A stretch of DNA of 64,000 nt from the NCBI RefSeq assembly GCF_001592965.1, contig NZ_LRPC01000001.1, positions 1,488,001-1,552,000 of the forward strand, in the 5' to 3' direction. Each line of letters opens with the position of its first letter. Positions within the stretch are counted from its first letter, which is position 1. The notes under the pieces are model-generated. The model did no database searches. It was not told the origin of the DNA and was given only the letters and a program-made list of their open reading frames with translations. The DNA comes from Roseivirga spongicola (GTDB taxonomy: Bacteria; Bacteroidota; Bacteroidia; Cytophagales; Cyclobacteriaceae). Shown here piece by piece: positions 52,201 to 59,890 of this stretch. The position numbers and the translations under genes are program-made.

Positions 52201-52955
52201 TCGATGTTTCAGTAATGAATATTGGAGGAGAAGGTACTTTGTCGTTAGGCTTTAGAGACTCCAATAATATAACTGATTTGGTAGGGAACGCATTTACTGG
52301 AGAGGTCGGTTCTAGTGAATCTTATACAATAGAAGACACCACTCGACCTACCGCAACTTTTAAAAGAAGCGCACCAATCACCAGAATCACAGATCAGAAT
52401 AGGGTTAGTTTCTTAGTTGAGTTTTCTGAAGATGTTAGAAACGTAGATGTAACTGACTTCCAGCTGGAAAATCCAATCGAAAAAGCTGAAATAAGTTCAG
52501 TAGAAGCGGTGGTAAATAATAGTTCTTACGTAGTGGAGGTAGCTCAAATTATAGAAGATGGGGAAATCAATCTGAATTTTTCTGCCTCACAGGATATTGC
52601 TGATGCTAGTGGTAATACTTTCGATGGACTTGTTCTTAGTGAAGAAACCTATACCATCAATAACGTAATTGCTGGACTCGAAGCAGGTAGTTCAAAAGCT
52701 GCCAATATTCAGGTAGATGCTAACCCAAGTGCTGGGCAGTTTAGCTTAACACTTCCAGTTGAGTTTACGGGAAGGGTAGAGTACAATGTGGTGAATGCTT
52801 CAGGTATTAGTGTTGCTATTGGTGAAGTTGCTAATTACCAATCTGGCGATAAGTTGAGCATAGATATTCGAGGTCAGGCAGATGGACTATATATCTTTGA
52901 AGCTGCTGGAAATAAAGGAAAAGGAACTGTGAAATTATTGAAGCAGTCGCGTTAG
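49260..52955 (+). CDS. Large beta-propeller (sortilin/BNR-like) T9SS cargo protein
   Basis: A 1231-residue exported protein. An N-terminal hydrophobic segment (VSLLAGICVAVLLIVYL) is followed by a polar linker and, from about residue 115 to 830, BNR/VPS10-like propeller repeats (SGGIWKTEDQGTTWSR, NGVYKSADNGETWELI, LFMSTDGVTWESL, WLSENGGDTWTP). Then come an Ig-like module (837-903), two similar Ig-like modules (about 920-1027 and 1027-1133; both with TxNxxVSF-FSEDV type strands), and a T9SS sorting domain (about 1147-1231, ending VKLLKQSR). It is probably displayed on or released from the outer membrane. Ligand unknown; glycan binding or adhesion are possible. The convergent next gene overlaps its stop by four bases. 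Confidence 0.9.
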   Translation: MRRRIVSLLAGICVAVLLIVYLNNPKETHISQSVTINSSSIPEGEEEREDPLSENPIDRTEFEYKQLVNPKTGEVPFKIKEREKEYADKFLRPSDGGQDGESLFKFLRSSASTTTSGAEFESVGPYNIGGRTRAVVIDVDNENTIIAGGVSGGIWKTEDQGTTWSRKSSLQDHPAVTSIVQDVRAGHHNEWYYSTGEFRGNSASASGAFFRGNGVYKSADNGETWELIASTAQPGTSGTDVLIRNSEFTIIDQLAIDYSEESGTEIYASGLSKVIRSTDGFETWEVVLGESNGGINLTDIAITSQGKLFAAIGSSSFNGSSAEDGLFMSTDGVTWESLDPGPNFPSTFNRFEIAIDPSDETKVYFVGSNNLFLFNDISDSWTDLSDNLGVSDDDVGEGHSTQGGYNLYAAVHPSNSNVLFIGGTNLLRSSDKFATTNTRMQIGGYGNDNNPNSFPRYLNHHPDNHDYAFFPSNPNKMISATDGGVHLTLNNLATQSTDNPVSWRSLNNGYITTQFYHVSINESNLSDQLILGGMQDNGSWAKTTTNAKETWTEVFGGDGAFSAVTHNSLYVSSQRGNMLRLELIGNTYEFAGNISPSDNQGDFLFINPFIVNPVNQEQMFVASNAKVFFTNDLRLNPGNGQWGEISSRFLSLQPISALAMSIQPEGVLYLGTQNGRVFKVNDTRDLIDGQVDEQISDVNMPTGNISSIAVDPRDADRILVCYSNYEVLSLWLSENGGDTWTPVAGNLEENPDGSGAGPSTRSVAIMPDGQGGNYYFVGTSVGLFMTQSLDGENTVWEQQAVNSIGNVVVSQVVVRPIEGLVVASTHGNGVFKATYDVGVTPRINYSKNSASQSYTLRGNVSFNSAIPLSYQWLKNGVEVEGANSAELEVFDGGDYQLRVSKSTEISGLSNIVSVNLDGVGPEVVSIERLSPATQNTDATTVRFKVTFNEDVVDISSDDFLVEGDANGIVGSVAIITDATVFDVSVMNIGGEGTLSLGFRDSNNITDLVGNAFTGEVGSSESYTIEDTTRPTATFKRSAPITRITDQNRVSFLVEFSEDVRNVDVTDFQLENPIEKAEISSVEAVVNNSSYVVEVAQIIEDGEINLNFSASQDIADASGNTFDGLVLSEETYTINNVIAGLEAGSSKAANIQVDANPSAGQFSLTLPVEFTGRVEYNVVNASGISVAIGEVANYQSGDKLSIDIRGQADGLYIFEAAGNKGKGTVKLLKQSR

Positions 52956-53524
52956 AACTTATATATACCAAGGTGGTTGATGCAGAAGTCTAAAGACACA
53001 TCAAACTCATTGGTATAGTCAATAGTATTAAGAGGAGGAGTGATTGCCATACCAACTTTAAGGCAGTCACTCCTCACTTCTTTTAAGAACCTATCGTATA
53101 GTCCTGCACCATAACCAATTCTGTTTCCTTGTTCATCGAATGAGATGAGTGGCACAAAAACTATGTCAATCTGTTTAGGGTCTTCAAGTGCTGAGTTGGT
53201 AGGTTCCGGAATTCCTTTTGGGTTAAGTACAAAGTCAGTAGAGTTTATAATCTTATGATGACTTAGCCTCCTTTCTTTATAGAAGGTTTTAGAGCTTAAT
53301 ACACTCATTTGTTTCTCTCCTATCAGCCAATCGATCAGTTTTAAGGTGTCAGGCTCGTTTTGCTCAGGCATTGAAACAAAAATATGAGCTGTTTTTAGAC
53401 TCGTCCTTGAATTAACAAACTGTTGGCAATGCTTTAGTAATTGCTCATTTCTTCTGCCATGCTCCTCTGCAGTCAGAGTTAGCCGCTTTTCTAGAAACAT
53501 TGAGCGAAGTACCTTTTTATTCAT
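52952..53524 (-). CDS. 5-formyltetrahydrofolate cyclo-ligase
   Basis: A 190-residue enzyme that converts 5-formyl-THF to 5,10-methenyl-THF with ATP. The N-terminal basic KVLRSMFLEKRLTLT, the central PEQNEPDTL and the signature GNRIGYGAGLYDRFL near residue 130 are present. The start overlaps the end of bshC by eight bases. The stop overlaps the stop of the convergent T9SS gene. Confidence 0.9.
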   Translation of the reverse strand: MNKKVLRSMFLEKRLTLTAEEHGRRNEQLLKHCQQFVNSRTSLKTAHIFVSMPEQNEPDTLKLIDWLIGEKQMSVLSSKTFYKERRLSHHKIINSTDFVLNPKGIPEPTNSALEDPKQIDIVFVPLISFDEQGNRIGYGAGLYDRFLKEVRSDCLKVGMAITPPLNTIDYTNEFDVSLDFCINHLGIYKF

Positions 53525-55100
53525 TGGTTCTGAGCAGATGGAATCGGTAATCGAAAGGTGAAAGCGAATTAAGGCAATCCTCTACAAAGTTAGGGTTAGT
53601 CATGTAGAAGTTAAGGAAGTTGTCTTTTCGCTCTTGAGGCGCTCCTCCAGGGAAAAGTGCTTCCTTGATAGCGTATATTCTGTTTACCAGTATTTCTTGG
53701 TTCTTGCGTTCTGCTTTCAGAATCTTCTGCTCAATTTTCTCTAATGTCTTTTCAGCTTTTCGGTGTTCCCCCTTCACCATTCTTTCTAATGTCTGATCCA
53801 CATCTAAAGCTTGCTGAAGTGCCTGCTGATAAATGGCTTCTAGCTTTGCTTTTTCAACGTTCAAATCGAGCTTAAATGTGGTCTGTTCTTTAACCTTTTC
53901 ATTCACCAATTCGTGGTCTTCTTTGAAGAGGTCTTCCCAGGTCAAGTCAATTTGCTCAACTTTTCTTAAGGTGTTTTTGTCTACAACGGCAGCAAAATTC
54001 CTTGGCATTAACAGAGGAAAGGTAGTGCCGAAATGATCGAAAATACCTTTGAGCTGAAGCCAATAAACGAGCTCTGACGGGCCACCAACATAGGCCAAAT
54101 TTGGAAGCAAGAACTCTTGGTATAATGGCCTCAGTAATACGTTGGGACTAAATCTTTCTGGATGTTTTTCTATTTCTTCTTTCAGCTCTTCTTCTGAGAA
54201 GTGGAGGTTGGTTTCTAAGACTTCAAAGCCTGAATCGGTTTTCACAATCCTCGAGCGAATATCATCTTTCAGATAAAAGAAATTGATCTCTCTAGGGAAA
54301 ACCTGTGTCGAATAGCCCGCTTGCTCCAAACTGTCAGTAGTCTTTTGAGCAAGTTCTTGAGGTTTGTGTTCAAAAAGATCCGATTGAATTACTGGCTTAA
54401 ATAACTCCTTCATCGCGGCATTGTCTGCATCAATGACTACTAGCCCTCTTTCGCCAAAGAGTGCGTTAACGTAAGAAAGAACCGCGCTAGCCAGGTTTTT
54501 TTTCTTGTAGGCTTCCACAAAGAATTCAGGCATCCCTATAACCTGTTCAAATATTTTATCAATCCCTTTTAGGTTGAACCTGCCGACAGCGCCTTGCTGG
54601 TCTGTTTCCCAAACTAGCTTTTTGCCATTTAGTCTGAAGTATGAAATTTCCTGAAAGTCATGGTCTTCAGAAGCCATCCAATAAACAGGTACAAAATTAT
54701 ATTCCGGATACTCGTGTTTAAGCTCTTCGCAAGCACGAACCACGGTGACAATTTTATAAATGAAGTACAGAGGCCCAGTAAAAATGTTAAGCTGGTGGCC
54801 CGTTGTTACGGTAAAAGTATTTCCTTCTTTGAGCAGCTCAATGTTAGAAAGGGTTGCTTGGCTAGCGTCTACTTTTGAATATTGTTCTAAAAGTTGCTCA
54901 GAGACTATATCCCTATGCGACTGAGGAAAGTTTCTGTCCTCAATTTGCTTCTTGAAATTTTCCTTGGTTGGCAATCCATTATGAAATCCTTGAAGAGACT
55001 CTTTACCTGATATGTAGTCTAAAAAGAATGATGAAAAACTGTTCGTTTGTTCAAAATCAATTTTAGAGAGTAAACAGTCAGTCTCAGTTAAGGTGCTCAT
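53517..55100 (-). CDS. bshC: Bacillithiol biosynthesis cysteine-adding enzyme BshC
   Basis: A 527-residue enzyme catalysing the last step of bacillithiol synthesis, adding cysteine to glucosaminyl-malate. Family text: FTVTTGHQLNIFTGPLYFIYK (about residues 86-106, given in part), PVYWMASEDHDFQEI, LPNLAYVGGPSELVYWLQLK, a long C-terminal coiled coil and the final PFDYRFHLL. Full length. With ytxJ in the same window it shows that bacillithiol is the low-molecular-weight thiol of this organism. bshA and bshB are not here. Confidence 0.95.
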   Translation of the reverse strand: MSTLTETDCLLSKIDFEQTNSFSSFFLDYISGKESLQGFHNGLPTKENFKKQIEDRNFPQSHRDIVSEQLLEQYSKVDASQATLSNIELLKEGNTFTVTTGHQLNIFTGPLYFIYKIVTVVRACEELKHEYPEYNFVPVYWMASEDHDFQEISYFRLNGKKLVWETDQQGAVGRFNLKGIDKIFEQVIGMPEFFVEAYKKKNLASAVLSYVNALFGERGLVVIDADNAAMKELFKPVIQSDLFEHKPQELAQKTTDSLEQAGYSTQVFPREINFFYLKDDIRSRIVKTDSGFEVLETNLHFSEEELKEEIEKHPERFSPNVLLRPLYQEFLLPNLAYVGGPSELVYWLQLKGIFDHFGTTFPLLMPRNFAAVVDKNTLRKVEQIDLTWEDLFKEDHELVNEKVKEQTTFKLDLNVEKAKLEAIYQQALQQALDVDQTLERMVKGEHRKAEKTLEKIEQKILKAERKNQEILVNRIYAIKEALFPGGAPQERKDNFLNFYMTNPNFVEDCLNSLSPFDYRFHLLRTNE

Positions 55101-55159
55101 AAATTCAGTTTATATGGAAGGTAACAACCTCCAGCCATTCAGGTTCAAAACAACGGAAA

Positions 55160-56476
55160 TTATCCTTGTGCTGGTTCGCCATATAGGTCGAACTCAGTAG
55201 CATCAGTAATTTTAATTTCAGCGAAATCACCCACTCTTAAGTAGTGCTTTTTAGCATCAATATAAACCTCATTATCAACTTCTGGTGAGTCGTGTTCAGT
55301 TCTGCCAATAAAGCTGCCACTTTCTTTTCGGTCAATTAGTACCTTAAAGGTCTTGCCAATCTTTGCCTGATTGATTTCGTTTGAAATTTCTTCTTGAATC
55401 TGCATTACGTGGTTTGCACGCTCTTGTTTCACCTCATCAGGAACATCATCAGTAAAACTATATGAATGGGTGTTTTCTTCGTGTGAATAGGTGAAGATTC
55501 CCAAGCGATCGAAGCGAGACTTTTCAACAAAGTCTACCATGTCGGCAAAGTCTTCTTCAGTTTCTCCTGGGTGCCCAGCAATCAGCGTGGTTCTAATGGC
55601 TATATCAGGTACTCGAGATCTCATTTCGGCCAAAAGGGCCTCAGTTTTCTCTCTTGTAGTACCTCTTCTCATAAGCTTCAACATATTGGTTGAACCATGT
55701 TGAAGTGGAATGTCTAAGTAATTGCAAATATTTGGACGCTCGGCCATCACATCGAGCACATCCATTGGGAAACCCGTTGGGAAAGCGTAATGTAGCCTGA
55801 TCCAATCAATGCCTTCAACATCTGAAAGGCGCTGCATTAGCTCAGCGAGATTTCTCTTTTTGTAAAGGTCTAATCCGTAGTAGGTAGAATCTTGAGCGAT
55901 CAATAAAAGCTCCTTGGTTCCGTTCTTGGCTAAATTTTTAGCCTCGGTAACCAATTCTTCAATTGGTCTGGATTTATGCCCACCACGCATTAAAGGTATA
56001 GCGCAGAAAGAGCAAGGTCTGTCACATCCTTCAGCAATTTTCAAATAAGCGTAATGACTAGATGTTGTGGTGATTCTATCGCCTAAAAGTTCGTGCTTAT
56101 AGTCGGCTTTGAATTTTTTCAAAAGCGCTGGCAACTCCATAGTGCCGAAGAAGGCATCTACCTGAGGGATTTCCTTTTCAAGGTCGTCTTTATAGCGGTG
56201 TGAAAGACAGCCAGTAACGTAAACTTTCTCTACCAGCCCTTCTTCCTTAGCGTCCACATACCTAAGAATGGTATCTATAGACTCCTGCTTGGCATTGTCT
56301 ATAAACCCACAAGTGTTGATGATGACAATGTTAGCATCATCTTTTTTAGACTCGTGAGTGGTTTTAATTCCATTTCCCTTCAGTTGAGTCAACATTACTT
56401 CAGAATCCACTAAGTTCTTTGAGCAACCTAGTGTAACAATATTGACTTTATCTTTCTTCAGCCCCTTAACCTTCAT
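55160..56476 (-). CDS. rimO: Ribosomal protein S12 methylthiotransferase RimO
   Basis: A 438-residue radical-SAM enzyme that adds a methylthio group to an Asp of ribosomal protein S12. I use the ATG at 56476 (MKVKGLKKDKVNIVTLGCSKN); a promoter lies between it and the longer start at 56527. The N-terminal UPF0004 domain has LGCSKNLVDSEVM and NTCGFIDNAK, the radical-SAM cluster motif is CDRPCSFCAIP, and the C-terminal TRAM domain ends near DATEFDLYGEP. All cluster cysteines are present. Confidence 0.96.
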   Translation of the reverse strand: MKVKGLKKDKVNIVTLGCSKNLVDSEVMLTQLKGNGIKTTHESKKDDANIVIINTCGFIDNAKQESIDTILRYVDAKEEGLVEKVYVTGCLSHRYKDDLEKEIPQVDAFFGTMELPALLKKFKADYKHELLGDRITTTSSHYAYLKIAEGCDRPCSFCAIPLMRGGHKSRPIEELVTEAKNLAKNGTKELLLIAQDSTYYGLDLYKKRNLAELMQRLSDVEGIDWIRLHYAFPTGFPMDVLDVMAERPNICNYLDIPLQHGSTNMLKLMRRGTTREKTEALLAEMRSRVPDIAIRTTLIAGHPGETEEDFADMVDFVEKSRFDRLGIFTYSHEENTHSYSFTDDVPDEVKQERANHVMQIQEEISNEINQAKIGKTFKVLIDRKESGSFIGRTEHDSPEVDNEVYIDAKKHYLRVGDFAEIKITDATEFDLYGEPAQG

Positions 56477-56498
56477 ATTAATCAATGAATTTGGAGGG

Positions 56499-56528
56499 CA
56501 AAGGTAAGAAGAATTGGTCAGTTTCAAG
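56499..56528 (-). promoter_or_regulatory. rimO promoter
   Basis: On the minus strand CTTG (56528 to 56525), 18 bases, then TACCTTTG (56506 to 56499), an exact TAnnTTTG, 22 bases before the ATG at 56476. Confidence 0.55.
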
Positions 56529-56591
56529 TTTTAGGTTTGAAGTTCAGAGTTCGGTCAGTGAGGCATAAAACTTTGAACATAAAACTTTGAA

Positions 56592-56852
56592 CTACCCTCT
56601 TCTCTTTCTAAAAGTAATAGGTACCAACTCATCTGTAGGCATTCCAATTTGGTAAAGCTCCCAATCAGAGTCATATTTTGAAAGGATTTGACGGATGCAA
56701 TCTACTCTGTCATCGCTTGGGTTATCGCAGTCGGCCCAGTAGAATACCTCTACACGGTAATTGTATGAGCGTTTTTGACCATTTATCTTTACTTCTACCT
56801 CAATGTCTTGCTCGCCACTTACTTGGGGGATTTGTATCGCTATAGCACTCAT
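56592..56852 (-). CDS. Hypothetical small protein
   Basis: An 86-residue protein; the ATG at 56852 is preferred to a TTG at 56873. A beta-rich N-terminal half (IAIQIPQVSGEQDIEVEVKI) is followed by SYNYRVEVFYWADCDN, a helical DRVDCIRQILSKYDSDWELYQ-type stretch and the basic end ITFRKRRG. Two Cys lie about 11 residues apart. No family is recognised; the orderly fold pattern suggests a real gene. It stands between ftsY and rimO in the same direction. Confidence 0.65.
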   Translation of the reverse strand: MSAIAIQIPQVSGEQDIEVEVKINGQKRSYNYRVEVFYWADCDNPSDDRVDCIRQILSKYDSDWELYQIGMPTDELVPITFRKRRG

Positions 56853-57033
56853 AAGTTGTTCGTTAATGTACAAATGTTTTCTATCTGCTATTCTAGGAAC
56901 AAGATGAGTGCCATGAATTTAACTTATTGTATTTCAGTTGATTACATAATGGTTGTGATGAAGTTTGACCGATAAGGAGCAGTAAAACGTACGAGAACGT
57001 TCATGTTTTTACTCTTATTTTGTGGGTTCTTGC

Positions 57034-57987
57034 TTACTTGTTGAAAAGAGAGTCTACAAACTCCGATTTATTGAAAACCTGAAGGTCTTCTACTTTTTCT
57101 CCTACACCAATGTATTTAACTGGTATTTTGAATTGGTCTGAGATGCCAATCACTACACCACCTTTTGCGGTTCCATCTAGTTTGGTAATTGCTAGTGCAG
57201 AAACCTCAGTGGCTTTGGTGAATTCCTTTGCTTGGATAAAAGCATTTTGACCAGTTGAGCCATCCAGTACCAGAAGTATTTCGTGAGGAGCTTCAGGGAT
57301 AAACTTCTGCATTACTCTCTTAATCTTGGAGAGTTCATTCATGAGGTTCACTTTGGTATGAAGCCTTCCTGCAGTATCTACAATTACTAAGTCGGCACCG
57401 GTTTCAACGCCTTGTTTAATAGCATCGAAGGCTACAGCGCTCGGGTCGGTGTTCATGCCATGAGCAACTACAGGAACGCCTACTCTTTCGCCCCAAAGTT
57501 TTAGCTGGTCTACTGCTGCAGCTCTAAAGGTATCGGCTGCACCAAGCACAACAGACTTGCCTTTGCTTTTAAATTGAGCGGCTAGTTTACCAATGGTAGT
57601 TGTTTTGCCTACTCCATTAACGCCTACTACAAGAATTACATGCGGTTTGTGACCTTCCGGAAGTTTGAAGTCGGCTAAGTCTTCAGTATTATTTTCAGCT
57701 AAGAGTTCGGCAATTTCATCGCGTAGAATCTGGTCTAGCTCAGTAGTATTCATGTACTTGTCTCGAGCTACGCGTTCCTCAATCCTCTCAATTATTTTCA
57801 CGGTGGTTTCTACACCAACATCGGAAGTGATGAGTATTTCTTCGAGTTCATCGAGAACTTCATCGTCTACTTTAGACTTTCCGGCAACAGCACGGCCAAG
57901 CTTGCCAAAGAAGCTTTCTTTAGTCTTTTCAAGTCCTTGATCCAGCTTTTGTTTCTTGTCTTTAGAAAATAAACCGAATAGTGCCAT
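57034..57987 (-). CDS. ftsY: Signal recognition particle receptor FtsY
   Basis: A 317-residue SRP GTPase that docks the signal recognition particle to the translocon. The four-helix N domain (about residues 20-100) precedes the G domain: P-loop GVNGVGKTTTIGKLA, G3-region DTAGRLHT, G4 TKLDGTAKGG, and GVGEKVEDLQVF at the end. It lacks the long acidic A domain of the E. coli protein. A terminator (58125-58145) lies between it and the upstream DUF4295 gene, so it is probably transcribed on its own. Confidence 0.96.
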   Translation of the reverse strand: MALFGLFSKDKKQKLDQGLEKTKESFFGKLGRAVAGKSKVDDEVLDELEEILITSDVGVETTVKIIERIEERVARDKYMNTTELDQILRDEIAELLAENNTEDLADFKLPEGHKPHVILVVGVNGVGKTTTIGKLAAQFKSKGKSVVLGAADTFRAAAVDQLKLWGERVGVPVVAHGMNTDPSAVAFDAIKQGVETGADLVIVDTAGRLHTKVNLMNELSKIKRVMQKFIPEAPHEILLVLDGSTGQNAFIQAKEFTKATEVSALAITKLDGTAKGGVVIGISDQFKIPVKYIGVGEKVEDLQVFNKSEFVDSLFNK

Positions 57988-58036
57988 AGTAATGAGGTTT
58001 GATGAAGTTGTCTTTTAATATGCTGTAGCCAAATTG

Positions 58037-58105
58037 GTCGTCCTGAGTTTATTTCGGGATTCATTCCCTCTTACGCTAAGATTCCGAATCAAGTTCAGAA
58101 TGACG
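58037..58105. repeat. Short intergenic repeat with inverted ends
   Basis: The left end GTCGTCCTGAGTTTATTTCG is a diverged inverted copy of the right end (minus strand CGTCATTCTGAACTTGATTC). Elements beginning CGTCATTCTGAAC are familiar in Bacteroidota intergenic DNA; a related one is at 2231-2346. It lies between the ftsY start and the rpmG operon terminator. Confidence 0.5.
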
Positions 58106-58124
58106 AAAAGAAGTGGCAAACAAA

Positions 58125-58145
58125 AAAGTCCCTTAACGGGACTTT
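58125..58145 (-). terminator. Terminator of the rpmG-DUF4295 operon
   Basis: AAAGTCCC and GGGACTTT form a perfect 8-base stem around a 5-base loop; on the minus strand TTTTTTG follows. It lies about 25 bases after the DUF4295 stop. Confidence 0.75.
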
Positions 58146-58170
58146 AATATATATGATATTAGGTAATTTC

Positions 58171-58326
58171 TTATTTATCGGCTAAAACAGATTTAACCAT
58201 ATCTTCAGTAACCATCTCTTCTTTGAAGGTGTAAGCACCTGTTTTTGGAGATTTTACTGCTTTGATCACTTTGGCGTATTTTACACCACCTTCTTTCTTT
58301 AGGGTTGCAACTACTTTCTTAGCCAT
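58171..58326 (-). CDS. DUF4295 small ribosome-associated-type protein
   Basis: A 51-residue basic protein: MAKKVVATLKKEGGVKYAK, then SPKTGAYTFKEEMVTEDMV and the end LADK. It is the DUF4295 family, found in Bacteroidota next to rpmG. Its size, charge and neighbours suggest a ribosome- or translation-linked role. It starts two bases after the rpmG stop. Confidence 0.88.
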   Translation of the reverse strand: MAKKVVATLKKEGGVKYAKVIKAVKSPKTGAYTFKEEMVTEDMVKSVLADK

Positions 58327-58328
58327 GA

Positions 58329-58511
58329 TTACTTAATTTCTTTGTGAACTGTATATTTCTTAAGAATTGGGTTATACTTCTTCAACTCCAATCTCTCAGT
58401 TGTGTTCTTTCTGTTCTTGGTAGTGATGTATCTTGAAGTACCAGGCATTCCGCTGTCCTTGTGCTCTGTGCACTCCATAATCACCTGAACTCTATTACCT
58501 TTCTTAGCCAT
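58329..58511 (-). CDS. rpmG: 50S ribosomal protein bL33
   Basis: A 60-residue protein with the bL33 pattern [40 protein letters not shown] (in part) and KYTVHKEIK. Only one of the zinc-binding cysteines remains, so it is the zinc-free type. In related genomes rpmB usually stands directly upstream; here it does not. Confidence 0.94.
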   Translation of the reverse strand: MAKKGNRVQVIMECTEHKDSGMPGTSRYITTKNRKNTTERLELKKYNPILKKYTVHKEIK

Positions 58512-58538
58512 TTCTCTTCGCTTTCAAAATTCGGACTG

Positions 58539-58569
58539 CAAATATACGAATGTGATTCTGATATTAAAA
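58539..58569 (-). promoter_or_regulatory. Promoter of the rpmG-DUF4295 operon
   Basis: On the minus strand TTTT (58569 to 58566), 19 bases, then TATATTTG (58546 to 58539), an exact TAnnTTTG, 27 bases before the rpmG ATG. The -33 element differs from TTTG by one base. Confidence 0.6.
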
Positions 58570-58635
58570 AGCAGAGTTTAAAATTTATTTAAAATAAATT
58601 GCCTGTCTATCAGAGACATGAAGGTACAAATCTAA

Positions 58636-59076
58636 TTATTCTGTAATTGGTTTATGCGTACTAATGGCAATTCTATTCCAAGCATTAATAGCTACCACAG
58701 ACATAATTACCTGAGCTAGGTATTTTTCGCCTAAAACTGAGAGTGCCTTATTATAAGTTTCGGTGCTTAAGCCCCCATTGTGTATTAAGGTAACCTCTTC
58801 AGTAACCATCAGAATTATTTGCTCTTCTTCCGAGAAAAAGTTCGTTTCTCTCCATCCATTCAGTACAAAGAGCCTCTGTGCCGATTCTCCATTTTCAATA
58901 GCATCTTTGCTGTGCATATCTAGGCAAAAGGCACAGCCATTTACTTGTGATGCTCTCATTTTAATGAGTTCAACATGAGTTTTGTTCATGCCGCAGTCAT
59001 TAAGGTACTGCTCTAAAGTAAGTAGTCCTTTGAAACTTTTAGGGTCAATCTGATCAATTTGAATTCTGTTTTCCAT
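58636..59076 (-). CDS. Carboxymuconolactone decarboxylase (AhpD-like) family protein
   Basis: A 146-residue all-helical protein of the AhpD/CMD fold. The redox motif is present: NGCAFCLDMHSKDA, with Cys-x-x-Cys and His, as in peroxidase-type members. It lies 60 bases downstream of a Crp/Fnr-type regulator gene in the same direction, which suggests that the regulator controls a peroxide or thiol stress function together with it. Substrate unknown. Confidence 0.9.
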   Translation of the reverse strand: MENRIQIDQIDPKSFKGLLTLEQYLNDCGMNKTHVELIKMRASQVNGCAFCLDMHSKDAIENGESAQRLFVLNGWRETNFFSEEEQIILMVTEEVTLIHNGGLSTETYNKALSVLGEKYLAQVIMSVVAINAWNRIAISTHKPITE

Positions 59077-59136
59077 CTTTCTTTTTTTGTTTGAAGCAAA
59101 ACTAGAGGGTGAAGAATGGAAAAAACTTAACCTAGT

Positions 59137-59712
59137 TTAAGAAAGCTTTTTTGCTCTTATTTTGCTTAAATACTCTGGTGTGAGCCCTAAGAAAGTAGCC
59201 AGCATATACTGAGGGACTCTTTCTACAAATTCTGGAAAGTTTTCGCGGAAGCGGTTAAACATTTCCTCCTTAGAGTATTCAAAAACATACTTCATTCGGA
59301 TAATGGATGCGCCATATGCTATTTCCCATATTTTTCTGAAATATCGCTCTAGGTTGGGGTGCTGATGCAATAGATCTGAATATGCCGAATAGGTGATGCT
59401 GTAAACAGAAGAAGCCTCTACTGCCTGAGTTTTGAATTCCGTTAGTTGTTGGTTATTAAATGCCATGAAGTCAGTAATCCACCAGCCTTCAATGGCAAAC
59501 TTCACGGTCTTTTCCATTCCCGCAGTGTCTATAAAAGATGAATGGAGACATCCCTTCTCTACAAAGAAGAGTTTGACGCACTTGGTATTGGCTTCAATTA
59601 CCACTTCTTTCTTTTCGAGCTGTTGCTCTTCAAAGAAGGGGAGTATGGCTTGGTATTGAGAGTGATCAATACTTACAAACTTATTGATGTGCCTGAATAG
59701 AAACTCGCTCAT
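59137..59712 (-). CDS. Crp/Fnr-family regulator
   Basis: A 191-residue protein with an N-terminal cyclic-nucleotide-binding-like jelly roll (about residues 20-130; VEKGCLHSSFIDTAGMEKTV, WWITDFMAFN) and a short C-terminal helix-turn-helix (ERVPQYMLATFLGLTPEYLSKIR). No cysteine cluster for FeS is seen and the cAMP-binding RxS pattern is not evident, so the signal is unknown. It is of the short type common in Bacteroidota, often next to the redox or detoxification gene it controls. Confidence 0.87.
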   Translation of the reverse strand: MSEFLFRHINKFVSIDHSQYQAILPFFEEQQLEKKEVVIEANTKCVKLFFVEKGCLHSSFIDTAGMEKTVKFAIEGWWITDFMAFNNQQLTEFKTQAVEASSVYSITYSAYSDLLHQHPNLERYFRKIWEIAYGASIIRMKYVFEYSKEEMFNRFRENFPEFVERVPQYMLATFLGLTPEYLSKIRAKKLS

Positions 59713-59890
59713 GGTTACTAAGGTAGGGGTGATTGTTAGGGCTTAATAATAATTGGTTTACAGTTAATCTTGAAGGAGTGAACGTGGGAGATTGGTATTT
59801 CTGGTGGTCTATATTTTCGTCTTTAGTCAAAACAAAAGTCAGCATTTTACTAGTTGTCTAAAAGTCAACCATTTTTTAATTGCTTCAACG

